From Pseudopyrenochaeta lycopersici (taxonomy: Eukaryota > Ascomycota > Dothideomycetes > Pleosporales > Pseudopyrenochaetaceae): a stretch of DNA of 64,000 bases. The DNA is taken from contig NHZP01000041.1 in the NCBI GenBank assembly GCA_003313425.1, positions 186,001 through 250,000 on the forward strand, written 5' to 3'. Under the pieces are notes generated by a model. It made no database searches. It had not been told where the DNA came from and saw nothing but the letters and a program-made list of their open reading frames with translations. Every line of letters begins with the position of its first letter. The first letter of the stretch is position 1. Made by a program: the position numbers and the translations under genes. This document shows positions 11,121-23,505 of this stretch, in pieces.

Positions 11121-11357
11121 AGATAGGATTGATACGTGCGTAGCGTAAAAGAGATAAGATTGATACGTGCGTAAAAGAGATAAGATCGATACGTGCGTAA
11201 AAGAGATAAGATTAATACGTGCGTAAAAGAGATAAGATTGATACGTGCGTAAAAGAGATTGGATCGATATGTGCGTAAAAGAGACAGGATTGCTACGTGC
11301 GTAAAAGAGATAAGATTGATACGTGCGTAAAAGAGATGATATTGATACACATGTAAA
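11121..11357. repeat. 26-bp minisatellite, about 9 units
   Basis: The unit is about ATAAGATTGATACGTGCGTA plus AAAGAG. It is repeated in direct tandem with single-base variants (gatcgat, gattaat, gattgct) and frays at both ends. The open frame read across it on the minus strand is a by-product of a repeat length lacking stops. Confidence 0.92.
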
Positions 11358-12679
11358 TAGTTAGGTGATAGAAGCCTATAAGTTATTATAATGGTTATAG
11401 TACTAAGTACCTGTAAAAGCAATATAGATACTATATAATATACTCTACTACTAAGATAGCTAAACCTCTAAGATAGCTAATTTTCCTTAGCATAACTAAT
11501 AGTAGTATATAAAAAAGTAATATCTTCCTAATTAAAGATAGTACTAACTTGATATTAGTATAAGTTTGATACTGCTCTTTAAGCCTGTACTTTTAGCCAG
11601 TCTTAGAGATTATATTATTATTAAGGATAGGTCTTTAGTATATAATACTAGTAGCTCTCTACTTACTTTTATAAAACTATATTTTAACTTTAATGTAACT
11701 TCATTATTTAAAGCTTACTATATTTAAAAGTAAATATTTACATATTATACTTTTAACCTAAACTTATCAATATCAATAGCGTAACTATATAAAGTAGTAT
11801 ATATTAAACTATTAATTTAAAGGATTATCAGGATAAGTAGATTGTTAGCTAGATTATTAGCTAGAATATTAAGATAGCTACTTCTTCTTAGTATAACTAA
11901 TACTATATAGAGAAGGTGATTGTTATGGGCGAAGAGGCCTAGCTAACGAGTGTGCATTTGTCCTATACTACAGAAGGAGAAAGATAGAGAAGAGGTTACA
12001 GGTATCCTTAGAGGATATATATATATGTTCGTACGAGTAAAGAGGAACGTGCTCCTCTAGCTACCAACTTGTACGAGCTTATGAGAAAAGGGGGGAGAGG
12101 AGATTAAGGAGTTCGTTCCCCGTGCGATAGTAGCGAAGCCTCTCTTGCTCAAAGGGCGCAGCCCATTACAGTAATATTATAATAATGAAATATAGTACTA
12201 ACTTGGTACGTAAGTTAAATTAACTTTACTCTTTCAGTTTATAGTAAAGGCTAATTTAAGAGTATGTACTCTACTACTATAGCTTATAGCATATAATATT
12301 TATAACTTTATAATTAGCTTTATATAATTATATTTTAACTATTCATTTTACTAAGTTATAGAAACGTAATATAACTAAAGAGTAAATAATTATATAATAT
12401 ATTCCTAAGTTAGTTTTATAAAGATTTATATTCTAGATTTATAAAGTAGTAAATATAATGTAGTTAGATAATTTTAAAATAGCTTCTAGCTAAGTAGAAG
12501 ATTATTAGAATTTACTATAAGAAGATCTAGATATTTTAATTTATAATGTAAGAAGCTTATATAAGGCGTAATTAAGTATAGTATATAAGAAAATAATACT
12601 TATAATCATAATAAGACTAGGTTCTAAATGGGTATAATTAAAATAAAATATATAGCTATATAGTATTATTCTCTAAAGA

Positions 12680-12704
12680 AAGCTTACTCTTGAAGAGTAA
12701 GCTT
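12680..12704. repeat. 12-bp-arm palindrome
   Basis: AAGCTTACTCTT and AAGAGTAAGCTT form perfect inverted arms around a single G. It would make a tight cruciform or hairpin. It is not followed by a gene and has no assigned role. Confidence 0.7.
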
Positions 12705-13050
12705 AAACTATCTAATACTATTCATCTATTTCATATTAAAGAAGAGAAAAGCATATCTCCTGTACCGAGGCTGCATCTTGCTATTTCTACTACTATTCCC
12801 CCCTGCTTACCTGGGCCTTGGACACAATTTCTATAGTGACCTAGTGGCTACCGTGTGAATGGCACAATACGAGTGGCCTATGTATGAGTAGGGTGGGGCC
12901 GATTCACTGGCTTGTAGAACACGTTTTACCTAAGGCTGTTCGATTAATAATACCACCTGCCGAGGCACGCCAACATCATTTGTTATTCAGAGAATATATA
13001 CTTCTCCTCATAGCTTTTCGGTTTACTTCCTCCTCATCAGAACCGAAAGA

Positions 13051-14310
13051 ATGTCGAAAACAAATCAAGTCATCATCACAGAAAAGCCAGGAGAGGCTAA
13101 GGTTGTTGAAGCTCCTGTGCCCAAGCTTCGAGATGATTACATACTGGTCAATGTGAAGGCTATTGGTCTGAATCCAACAGATTGGAAGCATGTTAATTTT
13201 CTGACATCTCACGGTGCTCGCATTGGTTGCGATTATGCAGGTTACGTAGAAGAAATTGGAAACAGGGTCACAAAGGGGTTCAGGAAGGGCGATCGAGTAG
13301 CTGGAATTTGTCATGTAATTCCCCAACTTCAAGACTTGTTGAACAACTACTAATTGCAAGTTTCAGGGTGGTATGTACACAATCTGGACCTTAGACACTA
13401 TAACTTACTTAACTAGGAAACGAGGCGAACCATGAAGATGGTTCATTCGGTGAATATATCACGGCGAAAGGGGACTTACAAATCAAGATTCCAGACAATA
13501 TGTCTTTCGAGGAAGCCGCTACCCTTGGGATTGGCATCACAACGTGAGCAATGCGAGTCTGTGAGGAGCAAACAGTCACTGATAATTCTTGTAGAGTGGG
13601 TCAAGGATTATATCAATCCCTCCAGTTGCCTTTACCAAACAAGCCAAGCTCTCAAAAGGGCGTTCTATTGATATATGGTGGAAGCACAGCGACAGGCGCC
13701 CTAGCCATTCAGTTTGCGAAGCTCTCAAATTTCACCGTCGTTGTAACATGTTCACCACATAACTTCGATTATGTGAAAAGCCTGGGGGCAGGTAAGTCAC
13801 AAATATCTTCTAGTTGAGCTGGAAAGTGCTAATGGGATGTTTCAAGATGAGGTTTTTGACTACAGGTCACCCACATGCTCAAAGGACATCAAGGAATGCA
13901 CCAATAACTCGATCAAACACGCATTCGATTGTATTTCGGAGGGTGATAGTACTGAAATCACAGTGTCCGCTATGAGTTCTTCTGGAGGCATTTACAGCGC
14001 TCTTCTCCCTGTTCCCGAAACCCAGGTTAAGAAGATCAACCCCAGAGTCGAGGCGAATTCAACACTGGCGTATACTGCGGTTGGTGAAGATTTCAAGTTT
14101 GGCCCACACGCTTTCAAAGCGAAGTCGGAAGATTTTGAGTTCGGAAAGATGTTCTGGGAACTGTCTAGAGGATTGCTCGAGAGCGGAAAGGTGAGAGTTC
14201 ATCATCCGTCGGTCAACAAGTATGGAAATGGTTTAGAGGGCGCCTTGAAGGGTATGGATGCCCTGCGCGAGGGTAAGGTCAGCGGTGAGAAGCTTGTCTT
14301 TACACTATAG
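13051..14310 (+). CDS. Zinc-independent MDR, trans-enoyl-reductase-like
   Basis: Five exons encode 351 residues: 13051-13314, 13367-13370, 13417-13543, 13595-13791 and 13847-14310. Exon 2 is only 4 nt (GGTG); it restores the frame and supplies the first Gly of the expected HGGN motif. Medium-chain dehydrogenase/reductase features are clear: a GroES-like N-terminal half with NPTDWKH and [18 protein letters not shown], the FGEYI stretch, and a cofactor fold beginning [10 protein letters not shown]. The structural and catalytic zinc ligands of alcohol dehydrogenases are absent. The pattern fits fungal LovC/ToxD-type enoyl reductases that work with iterative polyketide synthases, but no synthase lies in this window. 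All introns are 46-55 nt with GT-AG ends. Confidence 0.85.
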
Positions 14311-15577
14311 ATTTGAGGATCGAGGAACAACTTTGAGCCTATGTCTGCAATTCTGTACTTCAAAAAAAGTACGATGACAAAATATTGAGATATTGTGTTA
14401 GCACTCTGATAACTTCATCTATCGACCTAAAAATATGAGACTAGTAACGCTGTGCCATCTCTAACTTTTAGAGTACAGAGTGCGAAGTGAAACAGATGAG
14501 CCGGCAATAATTAAAGAGTTCTCTTGAATAGTCTCAAACGATGACAATGAGGATCTACAATGGAGAGCAATAAGCTTCGAGATCAAGTAGGGACAGTAGG
14601 AATGGATAAATAATGAGGAATTGTTTAATGGCTGTTAGAAACTTTCGTGCCCATTGAAAGCTCTCTAAGCGCACGGTTCTTTATCATCAGGCTGCAGGCA
14701 GTTGTTGCTACATTTACCCGAACTTTTCGATTTCGACTTCTGTAAATATCAACAGCGCCACTGCTCATTCTAGCCAGACTTGATAGGCACATTTGAGTTG
14801 CCTTAGGTTTTTGAATCACGGCATTCACTTTGTCGCAGACAACATCCAACGGAGTCTCCCTTTCTTGCGACGGACCTGTGGTGTTCTAGCATCACCAACT
14901 CGAAGAAGGCTTTGGATCGCCCTCCACTCAACTCCACGTCACGACACATCAATTACTCACATTACTGAGACATTGATTCATATGCAATGCTAGTAAAGCG
15001 TGTGCCGGGGATTGCTTCATAATTAATATGGTTGGACTATTCCTGTTTGCATAAGCCCATCTGTCGAGGTTTATCTGGCATTTGGAACAATACTTAAGTC
15101 CGATTCAGGGAGAGCTATTCGCATCCCGTCGGCAATTAACTCTCTGGATAGGCTCGGCATTGTGATTCAAGACTATTGTCTTAATTTAAAATTACCTCAC
15201 ATATCGCTTGCGCAAACCTACAAGAGCTGGTGTAGTGTTTCTAATTGTGATAATGGTATCGATTGACGTGGAAATAAGTCACATCAGTGTAGGAATAGCC
15301 CAGACAGAATTAGAATTGCCGATCAGTAATCTTGCCCGCGGAAACCTGGCACTTAGTTTCAGCTCTGCTTTTGATGTGCAAGGTTAAAGAACCTGCCAAA
15401 TTCTATGCTCTGATTGCACCCTAGAGCTGTAAGGCACCTTGTCGTCAAACCAAGGTACAGTAACTCTTTGTTAACTACTCACTTTGCTTATAAGATTTTT
15501 TTACATCATACCACCGCCGCTATGCTTGACTGGAGAATCTACCACTCTCCAGTTACCTTAACAGAACAGGATGATAG
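14311..15577. other. Intergenic, nothing recognised
   Basis: Only short random open frames are present. I see no domain, RNA gene or clear repeat on either strand. Confidence 0.4.
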
Positions 15578-16230
15578 CAGTGCTGTAAACGATATTTCTT
15601 AACGATATAAGGGCTATATCGTTTAGTTAGTATCGTTAAGGATTTTTTAGTAATCGCGCGCCATTCCTAAACAGGCAATTTGTTAAAGTTTTTTATTGTT
15701 TAGTCTACCTCTAGAACCTTATCGCCGCCGATGTCTACAAATAGGATCTGCTAAGGAAACGTAATTTTAGCTCGAATCTAGCGCTTAAGGCACTCTGTAA
15801 GCTGTATCGTCGCCGATCTAAGGCAAAACCGTGTCTATGTGACCGTCTAACGAGCCCTAGAGAAGATACGCTCTAGCTCAGCGCTTATAGCTAGAATTAA
15901 GAGTATATTAATTGCTATGTAGTAAAGGCGTAGATAATCCTTCTTCCGAGCTGGATCTAGCCACCAGTCTAATGCTGTCGTGCCTGAGGGCAGCGTCGTC
16001 TGAGCCTGATTAATAAATAATTCGAACTCGTCGGCGACAGGAGCGGCTAGCTTCATCCAGCCAGCAGCTAAGTCAAAGACAGATGGCTCAGCTGACTTGA
16101 GGGTGCTATGAGTAGTCGGTTAATCGTTAATCTGACGATTTGCGTACTCCTGCTCCCAGAGCTTTCTAACTGCATCGCCTATAGCAAAACTAGATAGTCT
16201 AATAACAGATTAGGCTATATATAGCTTACA
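15578..16230 (-). pseudogene. RIP-degraded hAT element, 3' end
   Basis: The left edge has a hAT-style terminus CAGTGCTGTAAACGATA followed by four copies of a TTAACGATA-like subterminal motif in both orientations (to about 15645). On the minus strand from about 16200 to 15780 the C-terminal dimerisation region is readable: a Leu-Trp-Glu stretch, then ALDWWLDPARKKDY and an AISAELERIFS version of the hAT signature. Many stops interrupt it. Its 5' end is not identifiable. Confidence 0.65.
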
Positions 16231-16731
16231 GAGGTGTTTAATCCTTATACAAAGCAACACACTAAAGGCACTAAACGACTCCTTTATTATAGATAGACTT
16301 AGCAGCTACTGTTTAGAGCTATTTAAGACCTACGCAAGAAATAATAACATTATCCCGTTATAGCTAACCTTACATTCCTCGCATATTCTGCAACTATTAG
16401 ATGTTGCCTGCTTTAGTTTAGTTAAGAAGCGCTATTATTAAGAGGTAGAGATGTTAGCTTATAATAGCTAGAACTACGTTAATATAGACGACTTCCTTTA
16501 GATCTACGCTGCTGCTCGTCCTTACGCGATAAGTAACTGTCAGATAATAGGTACCTGGAACATCCAGCCGGCCTACGTCATGTGCAGACACAAGAGGGAT
16601 AGTCACGTAACACCAATCTCGGGTGTAACAACACAACACCTAAGGAAGAAAAAGGAGACACAGAGCATCGATCAATCAATCAACAATCATCAGACCCTGT
16701 CAAGATTCATCTCTTATTTATTGCCTGTCGC

Positions 16732-17323
16732 GTGAAGACCCTCAAATCTGACAGTAACAGAAATATCGAAAGCGCCTTTAAAGCTACTAGCATTTTTCTA
16801 TTTAATCCTAACAAGGTGCTTAATAGGTTAAGTGCGTTTAATATCCTACTACCTTCTAAGCCCTTATCTTCCTTAATAAATTTAGTAACTAACACACCTA
16901 AAACAGTGCGCTAGATTAAGAAGTAGTAGAAAGCTGTAAGTTACTAACAAGATAAGCTTTAGCGACGATCTACGTCACCTATAATAGTAGTAATAAGAAA
17001 GATAGCTAAGAGTGCTAAATTAGCTTTACAAGCGACAGCAATTATAGCTAAGCAACTTAAGCGTGCATAAGATTATAATGCTAAAGTAGTTAAAAAGCGT
17101 AATATTAAAGTTAAACATATTACTTAAAGAGAGTATATTACAGTTAAGGAGGAAGTTAAGCTATCACAGGAGCCTGTAGCGCCTCTAGAAGCTGCTCAAA
17201 GTAGAGATAGCGATGCGACACTAAAGGCTTCAAGTCGAGGTCCGCGTCGCTACAGCGGGTGTATGTCAACTAAACATATAGCAAGGGCTTGCCTAGCACT
17301 TAAGAAGACTTGCGCAATGTAAT
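16732..17323 (+). pseudogene. RIP-degraded pogo/Fot1-like transposase, C-terminal part
   Basis: A single plus-strand frame with many TAG/TAA codons encodes the post-catalytic part of a pogo/Fot1 transposase. It opens with IESAFKATSIFLFNPNKVLN, corresponding to the family GI-x-PFNP motif, continues through a lysine-rich helical segment and ends in a zinc-knuckle-like CMSTKHIARAC. The upstream DDE domain is missing. Restoring C at the nonsense codons would give Gln throughout, as expected for RIP. Confidence 0.6.
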
Positions 17324-18402
17324 TAATATACAAAATTAGGTAGAGGTGTCATTGATGGTGGTGTTTTTGCGCTGCCAAGAAATGCACTAACGATCCGCTT
17401 GTGTTGACGATTCGCTTGTGAAATACGTTATCAACCAAGTCCGAGTGTTCCCATCATTAGTATCAAGCTGTTACTTCCAGTAACCAGCACACATGCCGAA
17501 ATGCTTACTACTTACGAGGCTTGATTGAATACAGAGAACAGACATGACTTGTGTAGCGCAATCGCATAGGCTCTATCCCTGTACTGTGCGGCATGCGCTT
17601 AAAAGATTGTCACGTCTTCGCTAAATCGCACAAAATAAGTCAAATTGTTCCTCTTAGACCATCCACTGATTATAATAAACACCTAGGCAAAGAAAGACCT
17701 GGCATAGACGGCCCTTGAGCGCCAAGGGCCTATAAATTATGGCTTTGAGGTCGTAGTTTAAGGGATGCGAGTAAGCACTTCCAGGTCAGGCCTTAGGCTT
17801 TAAGGATAAATGGCCTATGGCAAATGTTGAGTCGCTGTAGCGCCGGATACTAGTAAAGTAGTGAACAATACTCTTCTTTCTATAGTGAGAGATAGGTTGC
17901 GATGTTGATAACAAGGTTGATTGACAAGGTTGGAGACAAGGCTATACGGTACGTGTTCTTCACTGCTGTACTTGAACATCGAAAAGCGCTCGTCTGTTAG
18001 CACCCTCATTGGCCCAAGACACAAGTTCAATGACGTACAGTCACGTGACTTGAACATGAGGTCGTCATTTTCCCAACTTGCCTGCGCCTCCGTTCCGAAG
18101 TCAGGGGCTTGATTGGTGCATGCTCACTGCTACGCCGGTCCTTTACACAGGTTTGTAACACAAACCTAGACTGCAGAAACCGCTGAATTAGATCAACTTG
18201 CAACTTCTAGCTTCGCAAGTGGCAACCTAAGATTACACGCAACGTATTTCACAACAAAAAACCAAACCAATCTAAAACAAACTCAGCCCTCTGTAAAAAA
18301 GATTATTAAATCTCTGACCAACTGATTCTTACTTCAAGCTCTAAGAAACGTAACTAATAGATCTCACTCGTACACATCTCTACAATCCTAGTCTGACTGG
18401 TA
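17324..18402. other. Intergenic, nothing recognised
   Basis: No gene is supported on either strand; the open frames near 17815-18112 have no recognisable features. This is the 3' flank of the secreted hydrolase gene. Confidence 0.4.
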
Positions 18403-19414
18403 TTAGCTTTGCACAAGATCCTTTTTAACCCCGCCCGAAACCTTCAGAAAGCTATAGATCTCCTCATTCACTCTTTTCCATTGATCCCTAAACGGCCAGT
18501 GACCAGCCTTTGGCACGGTAACAAGCCGGACCCCGAATTCAAACCAGCCCTGCAAGCCATCAATAGTTTTGGGGCTGAAATACTCATCTTCTTCGCCCCA
18601 GACCACCATGGTAGGAACATGCTGGGTCCAGTTCTCCTTTGTGATATTCAGGGCGGCAGTGAGATTCTGGCCGTAGGTAGGGCCGGGGTAGTTGTTCTTG
18701 TAGAAGTTAAGCATGCCGTAGATGGGCGAGCGGTCCAGATACTTTGCAATCTTGCTGCGGTACGACGGATCGCGGATGGGCTGGACAATGGTGGAGATGT
18801 TTTTTGGTTGGCCAGGGACGTAGCTGTAGTAAGGTATCGTATAGCGTGCGTACTCCTGTGCTTCAGCGTCGTAGGAGAGAAGGGGTACGAAGGTGGGGAG
18901 GATCGGTGCGTTCATGATGATTAGCGCGTTGACTCTGTCCGAGAAGGCCTGTGTGAAGCCTTGCACAAGGCCGCCTCCAAAATCATGGCCGACTAGATAC
19001 ACGCTTGTGACGTTCTCTTGGTTGAGGATGGCGAGCATGTCGGTCGCGTAGGCTGCTGCAGTGTAATTGGCAGCATCCGGTGGAATATCGCTTGGGGGAA
19101 AGCCACGGAGAGTAGGAGTGAGAATGTTGTAGCGGCGAGAAAAGGTTGGGATCTGGTAATCATTCCAGGTCGTTTCTTGGTCGGGAAAGCCGTGTTGGAA
19201 GAGCACATATGGCGCAGACGGGTCGCGATGGGCGTACTTTCGGTAGTGGATGGTAACGCCTGCATTGTTGACGTATTTCTGTTCGCCAAAGGGCTTAACA
19301 GTGGCTACAGCGAGAGCTTGAGGAAACACTACAACTCATCTCGATAAGCATAGTCTCAATACTGACAATGCAGCAAATTCACTCACACAGAGAGAGGTAC
19401 AGCAGCTGCCACAT
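18403..19414 (-). CDS. Secreted alpha/beta-hydrolase (epoxide-hydrolase-like)
   Basis: Two minus-strand exons, 19414-19387 (28 nt) and 19328-18403, encode 317 residues; the 58-nt intron has GT-AG ends. The short first exon completes a signal peptide, MWQLLYLSL then LFPQALAVA, that is lost if translation is taken only from exon 2. The mature part has the HGFPD oxyanion motif, a GHDFGGG nucleophile elbow (Asp), a WGEEDEYFSP acid region and a C-terminal AGHWPF histidine. This matches haloalkane-dehalogenase/epoxide-hydrolase relatives. Several N-glycosylation sequons (NYT, NVT, NIS, NLT, NIT) agree with secretion. The substrate is unknown. Confidence 0.85.
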
Positions 19415-20264
19415 CTTGAATAATGGAGTCAATCAGTTCAATAGACGCAGTAGATTGGTTTGATAAACACAGTGACAGTGAGATCAACAGTTCTTATATA
19501 ACATCATCCGCCCGCGGCGGCGATAGGTTCAGTAATCCTCTATGCTAAGATACAGTGCTGTACGAATTTGCACAGGGATATTGTGTTCGCCCTGTAAACT
19601 TAAATGATACCAAAAATAAGAAACAGTCGCGTTATTGTTCATCCTGGGCGCGATAGCAGTGCGTTGAACGAATTGGCAATGTACGTTCCTCAAACGAAAG
19701 TTCTAGAAGTGCTGTAACCAAAAGAGACCAGGATGTACTTGAACCGTAAGTGAGGACTTTGAACCCCTCAGGATGCGTCTTCCATTTTATTCGAGAAGAT
19801 AGAGCAGCTGTACATGGTGAGTAATCTTCTACGCAAGATGGACGAATGGCTTCCAACGCCGGGCTAAGCGAACCAATCAATAGAGGACGGACTCTCCCTG
19901 TAATAACTAATAATTGCGCGTTGAGTGCAGAGAAATGACTGATCGGTCCGTTGCAGAACACAAAATGGGCCTGCCGATGCCGCAAGTCGGGGGAATTAAC
20001 CTCAGCACAGCAAGCTGAATGATGCTTGGAAGTTAGAGGCTCGGCACAGAATGCACGGGACACGTATTCTGTCGGGCCGGCACTAGAGACTTTATTAGGC
20101 TACGATGAACTCCGAAAGTTGTGGAAATTTTGACGAAGGGTACCATTGAGAATAGGTGAGATTCTTGGGCTCTGGAAGAGGAGTCGATGGCGCAGAAGCT
20201 GACTGCGGACCTGGGAAAGACATGTAAACGAGTATATAACACCCTGCAATTTGTCGAGATGCTT
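19415..20264. other. Intergenic, nothing recognised
   Basis: Minus-strand open frames up to 143 codons occur at 19632-20063 and nearby, but they lack domains, good starts or splice support. I do not call a gene. Confidence 0.4.
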
Positions 20265-20451
20265 TGTCGCACTTGGGTGTGCTGATGATGATGCATCAGG
20301 AAGAATTCGTGATGAGCAGAAAAGTTGTATTGTGTGTGTATTGTGTCTTGGTCTGGTGAACCTGACCCCCCGCACGTCTTAAATTATATGGCAAGATTAC
20401 TAATGCAGTTTCTTCCTCAGGCTCCCTGATATGACACCTTGGCCTGCGACA
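20265..20451. repeat. Solo Copia-type LTR (family B) with 5-bp TSD
   Basis: This 187-bp copy runs from TGTCGCAC to TGCGACA and is flanked by a perfect duplication TGCTT (20260-20264 and 20452-20456). It is closely similar to 8469-8652, with matching blocks such as GAGCAGAAAAGTTGTATTG. Confidence 0.87.
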
Positions 20452-20553
20452 TGCTTCGACTGGATTTATTACGAGAGGGGAAAATTTTATTGAGACATAG
20501 CTGTGTTGTTGTCACCCAAGTCTATATTTCTCAACCCCAAAACTCAACACCAC

Positions 20554-22410
20554 ATGACGCTAAAAGAAGTCCTCGAAGCGATAGATAGAGCGAGACTATG
20601 AGCAAGATGTCGTATAGATCACTTGCCAAAAAACGTCAAGTCTACCGCACAACTTTGTCGCGTCGCCATTGTGGTGTTGCCACGTCAAGTGCAACCACCA
20701 ATCAACAACTACTCAAACTCCACCCCGAGCAGGAGCGTGAGCTTTGCAGGTATATAGAAAGGCTTAGCGAGCGAGCTCTTTCTCCTACAGGGAAAATGGT
20801 ACAAATTGGGCGTCTGACCTAGCTCAAGATAGGGTTTCTGACACCTGGTTTCATCGCTTCCTCAACCGTCACAATGAGACTCTCCTATACAAGTGGGCCC
20901 ACGCCATAGACACGCAACGTCAGTAAGCCGATAAAAGCGAGAAATACGCACAATAGGTCGACTTAGTGTGTTTCAAGATTGCCGAATACTCGATCGAGGC
21001 GCGAAATACATACAACATGGATAAGAAAGGCTTCATAATTGGCATCATCAATAGGAGGACGAAGAGGGTGTTCAGCAGGTCTGCGGTGGAGTCAAAAAGG
21101 AAGCGCCAACCCTTGCAGGATGGCAATAGAGACTGGGTTTCAATTCTCGCAAGCGTCTACGCTGATAGTTCTGCCTTGTCTCCAGGCATCTCATGTTTGG
21201 CAAAGCCTAACACTATAGAGTCGTCCTGGGTAGAGGATATAGATCTAGGGAAACACTTAGTATTTGTTACTGCAACACCCTCAGGCTGGACGAACGACGA
21301 GGTCGCCTTGGCATGGCTGGAACAGATCTTTGATCGCTATACTCAAGAGAAGGCGCGCAGAAGTTGGCAGCTGCTTATAGTAGACGGCCACGGCTCTCAT
21401 ATAACCTGGACCTCTATCAAATACTGCAATAAGAACAGCATTATACTACTCGTCTTACCCGCACAGTACCCATACGCTGCAACCGCTCAATGTAGCTCTC
21501 TTCGCACCTCTGGCGACAAACTACACAAAGCAGGTGACTGAACGCCTTCACAATACTCAAGGCTTGGCGGGTGTGAAGAAACCTAACTCCTTCCGTCTAT
21601 TCTACGCAGCCTGGTCCCAAAACTTCACCCCAAGCCTTACCCTCAGGTCCTTTGCAGCCAATCCAGCTATAATCGTTAATAGATTTAAGAATAAGAAAAG
21701 ACAGGTACCTCGCACGCCATCTCCGTTTGATGCTGAAAACTGGAAACAAGCAATCAAGGTTCTGCAGAAGGTAGTAAAGGATCAGGAGGCAGAGGAGGTG
21801 AAGCAATCGAGGCATACTATCTCCCACCTCTCAGCGCAAACCAAGCTCGTAGAAGCAGAAAATCGAGGACTCCGCTATATGATCACGCTGCTAAAGCCCT
21901 TAAGAAAAAAGAAAGAGAAGCTTGATCTGCAGTATCACAGTGCAGCTGTTCTTTGGTCCCCCTGAAAGGTGGGCGAAGCTCGATATCGAAACCCAGTTAA
22001 CAAGTAGAAGTGACTTTGATTGGAAGCTAAAAAGGCTCACAAGAAGGAAGCACGAGCCCAGAAGAAGCTTCAATATGAGCGGGATAAGCAGCAGAAGCGT
22101 GTGGAACGAGAGAGGGCGAGGGAAGAGGCAGCCAAGAGGAAGGCTGCTCAGGAAGCTGAGAAGCAACGTAAGAAAACAGAGCGCGACGCGGCCAAATCTA
22201 TACAATCATCCTAGAAAGGCAAGCACAAGGCCTCAAGTAACCCTCCTCAGAAACCACCTGTCAAAAAACGACGTGTGGGTGGTGCTTCTGATGGTGTTGC
22301 TGCCACAACGCGTTCCCCGATGCCTCCAACAGTTACTACCCGCAGCGGCTGCATCACTAAGCCGAATAAAAAATGGGAGCAGGGCAAGAATTGCATACGT
22401 CTGTAGTTTA
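20554..22410 (+). pseudogene. pogo/Fot1-like transposase, frameshifted
   Basis: Starting at an ATG at 20554, pieces in several frames rebuild a pogo/Fot1 transposase. They comprise an N-terminal HTH, a CENP-B-type HTH (ERELCRYIERLSERALSPT), the DDE domain with NMDKKGF, LLIVDGHGSH and a damaged LQPLDV region, and a C-terminal basic coiled coil rich in Arg/Lys/Glu (about 22020-22214). Breakage is mostly by small indels (near 20597, 20810 and 21530) rather than by RIP-type stops, so this copy decayed differently from its neighbours. Terminal inverted repeats were not located. Confidence 0.75.
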
Positions 22411-23505
22411 TTACACCGACAGATTGTATAATATTTCCTATTGTGAGTTGCTGTAGAGCCTCATTTCTACGGGAGATTCAAGGCGGTGGGGGTGTGCACG
22501 GCGCGCACAGACACTGTAGGCGACTTTCGATGATCAACTACCTAATGGACTTTCACTTTTTCGGAAAGAGAGGATTCAAAGAATACAAAAAACGATTGTC
22601 AACAGATGAAGAAGAGGATAACAGTAATGTCTTTTCTGGCACATGCTGTCTGACATCGATATATGGGGCACTTTGCAAAGATCGTACGACTGCGCATTGT
22701 TGAATACTGAGCAGGTCTCGAACCGAGATCATCTCCATTTTTCGCCCGAGATGGTTACGACGGCCGATGAAGAGGCAGATTGCAGATGCGACCAACTTGG
22801 GAGACACGCTTCAATAGTTCCTTGTCCATGTTCTCTCAAGCACACTGCTGCTAGTATAATTCTGGCAGGCAAAGCTAAGGTTCGGGTTTTGTGCCTTCAC
22901 TGCGACTCGCTCGCGAGTTCCGATTTACTGGCCGAAATGTTGCAATTTTGGCCCGCAGGAGTTTGAACGGTCCTTGACCGGACAAAATTTCTCTAATAGC
23001 GATATCTTATCTTCTTAGATCAAACACGCAGCAACCGCGAGGACGAGGGTTTGCGGACGGGGGTTTGCCCGACTCATCCCAGTGCTTTCTTGTCCAGCAG
23101 CTATCGGAGACTTGAGTCCAACCGATAGTGCAATCTGGATCGCCACAGGGCCAAGTTACAGTACCTGGCCCTCCCTACGCTGAAGGTAGGGATAGAGTGA
23201 GGTTAGTAATCCGGGTTCCCGACGATTGAGGCGCGGATGAGTAATCAGGTGGTTCAGTACAGTTGAAAAATTAGGGTTGCCGAGGGCGCCCGCGCGTAGA
23301 CTATCCGATGTTGTGTTAGCGCTGTTAGCGCAAGCGTTGTGGTTTGAATGCAATCGGTCGTGGTCGTTCTTAGTCAGATAATTTTGGAGGGGCATTGGCA
23401 TCGATAATTTCAACCGTAATTCTGCGTGAATCTAGTGGAGAAAAGAATGGTCGTATAAGTAGATCACTCAATCCTGATACGTTCATCGAATTATTCTGTG
23501 TGATA
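22411..23505. other. Intergenic, nothing recognised
   Basis: Short open frames only, with no domain I can identify. It may include the unrecognised right flank of the preceding transposon. Confidence 0.4.

Larger units (their letters stand above)
10806..12790. other. AT-rich, RIP-like desert
   Basis: About 2 kb of very AT-rich DNA dominated by TA dinucleotides with almost no long open frame. This is what heavily RIP-mutated repeats look like in Pezizomycotina. A more GC-balanced island at about 11920-12180 escapes the pattern and may be an unmutated piece of a retroelement; I could not assign it. No genes are called. Confidence 0.7.

Noticed and set aside
11121..11357. Possible CRISPR array
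   Set aside because: The units are contiguous direct repeats with no spacers, and the genome is fungal.
11048..11422. 124-codon minus-strand frame with internal peptide repeats
   Set aside because: It is the translation of the 26-bp minisatellite in an AT-rich desert, not a repeat protein.
13432..13671. 79-codon frame starting MKMVHS
   Set aside because: It is an out-of-frame reading of exon 3 and an intron of the enoyl-reductase-like gene.
85..19414. A secondary-metabolite cluster linking the hydrolases, reductases and NmrA-like gene
   Set aside because: No polyketide or peptide synthase, transporter or cluster regulator is present, and transposon relics separate the genes.
19632..20375. 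Overlapping minus-strand frames of 87 to 143 codons
   Set aside because: There is no domain, signal peptide or splice support; part of the stretch is a solo LTR.
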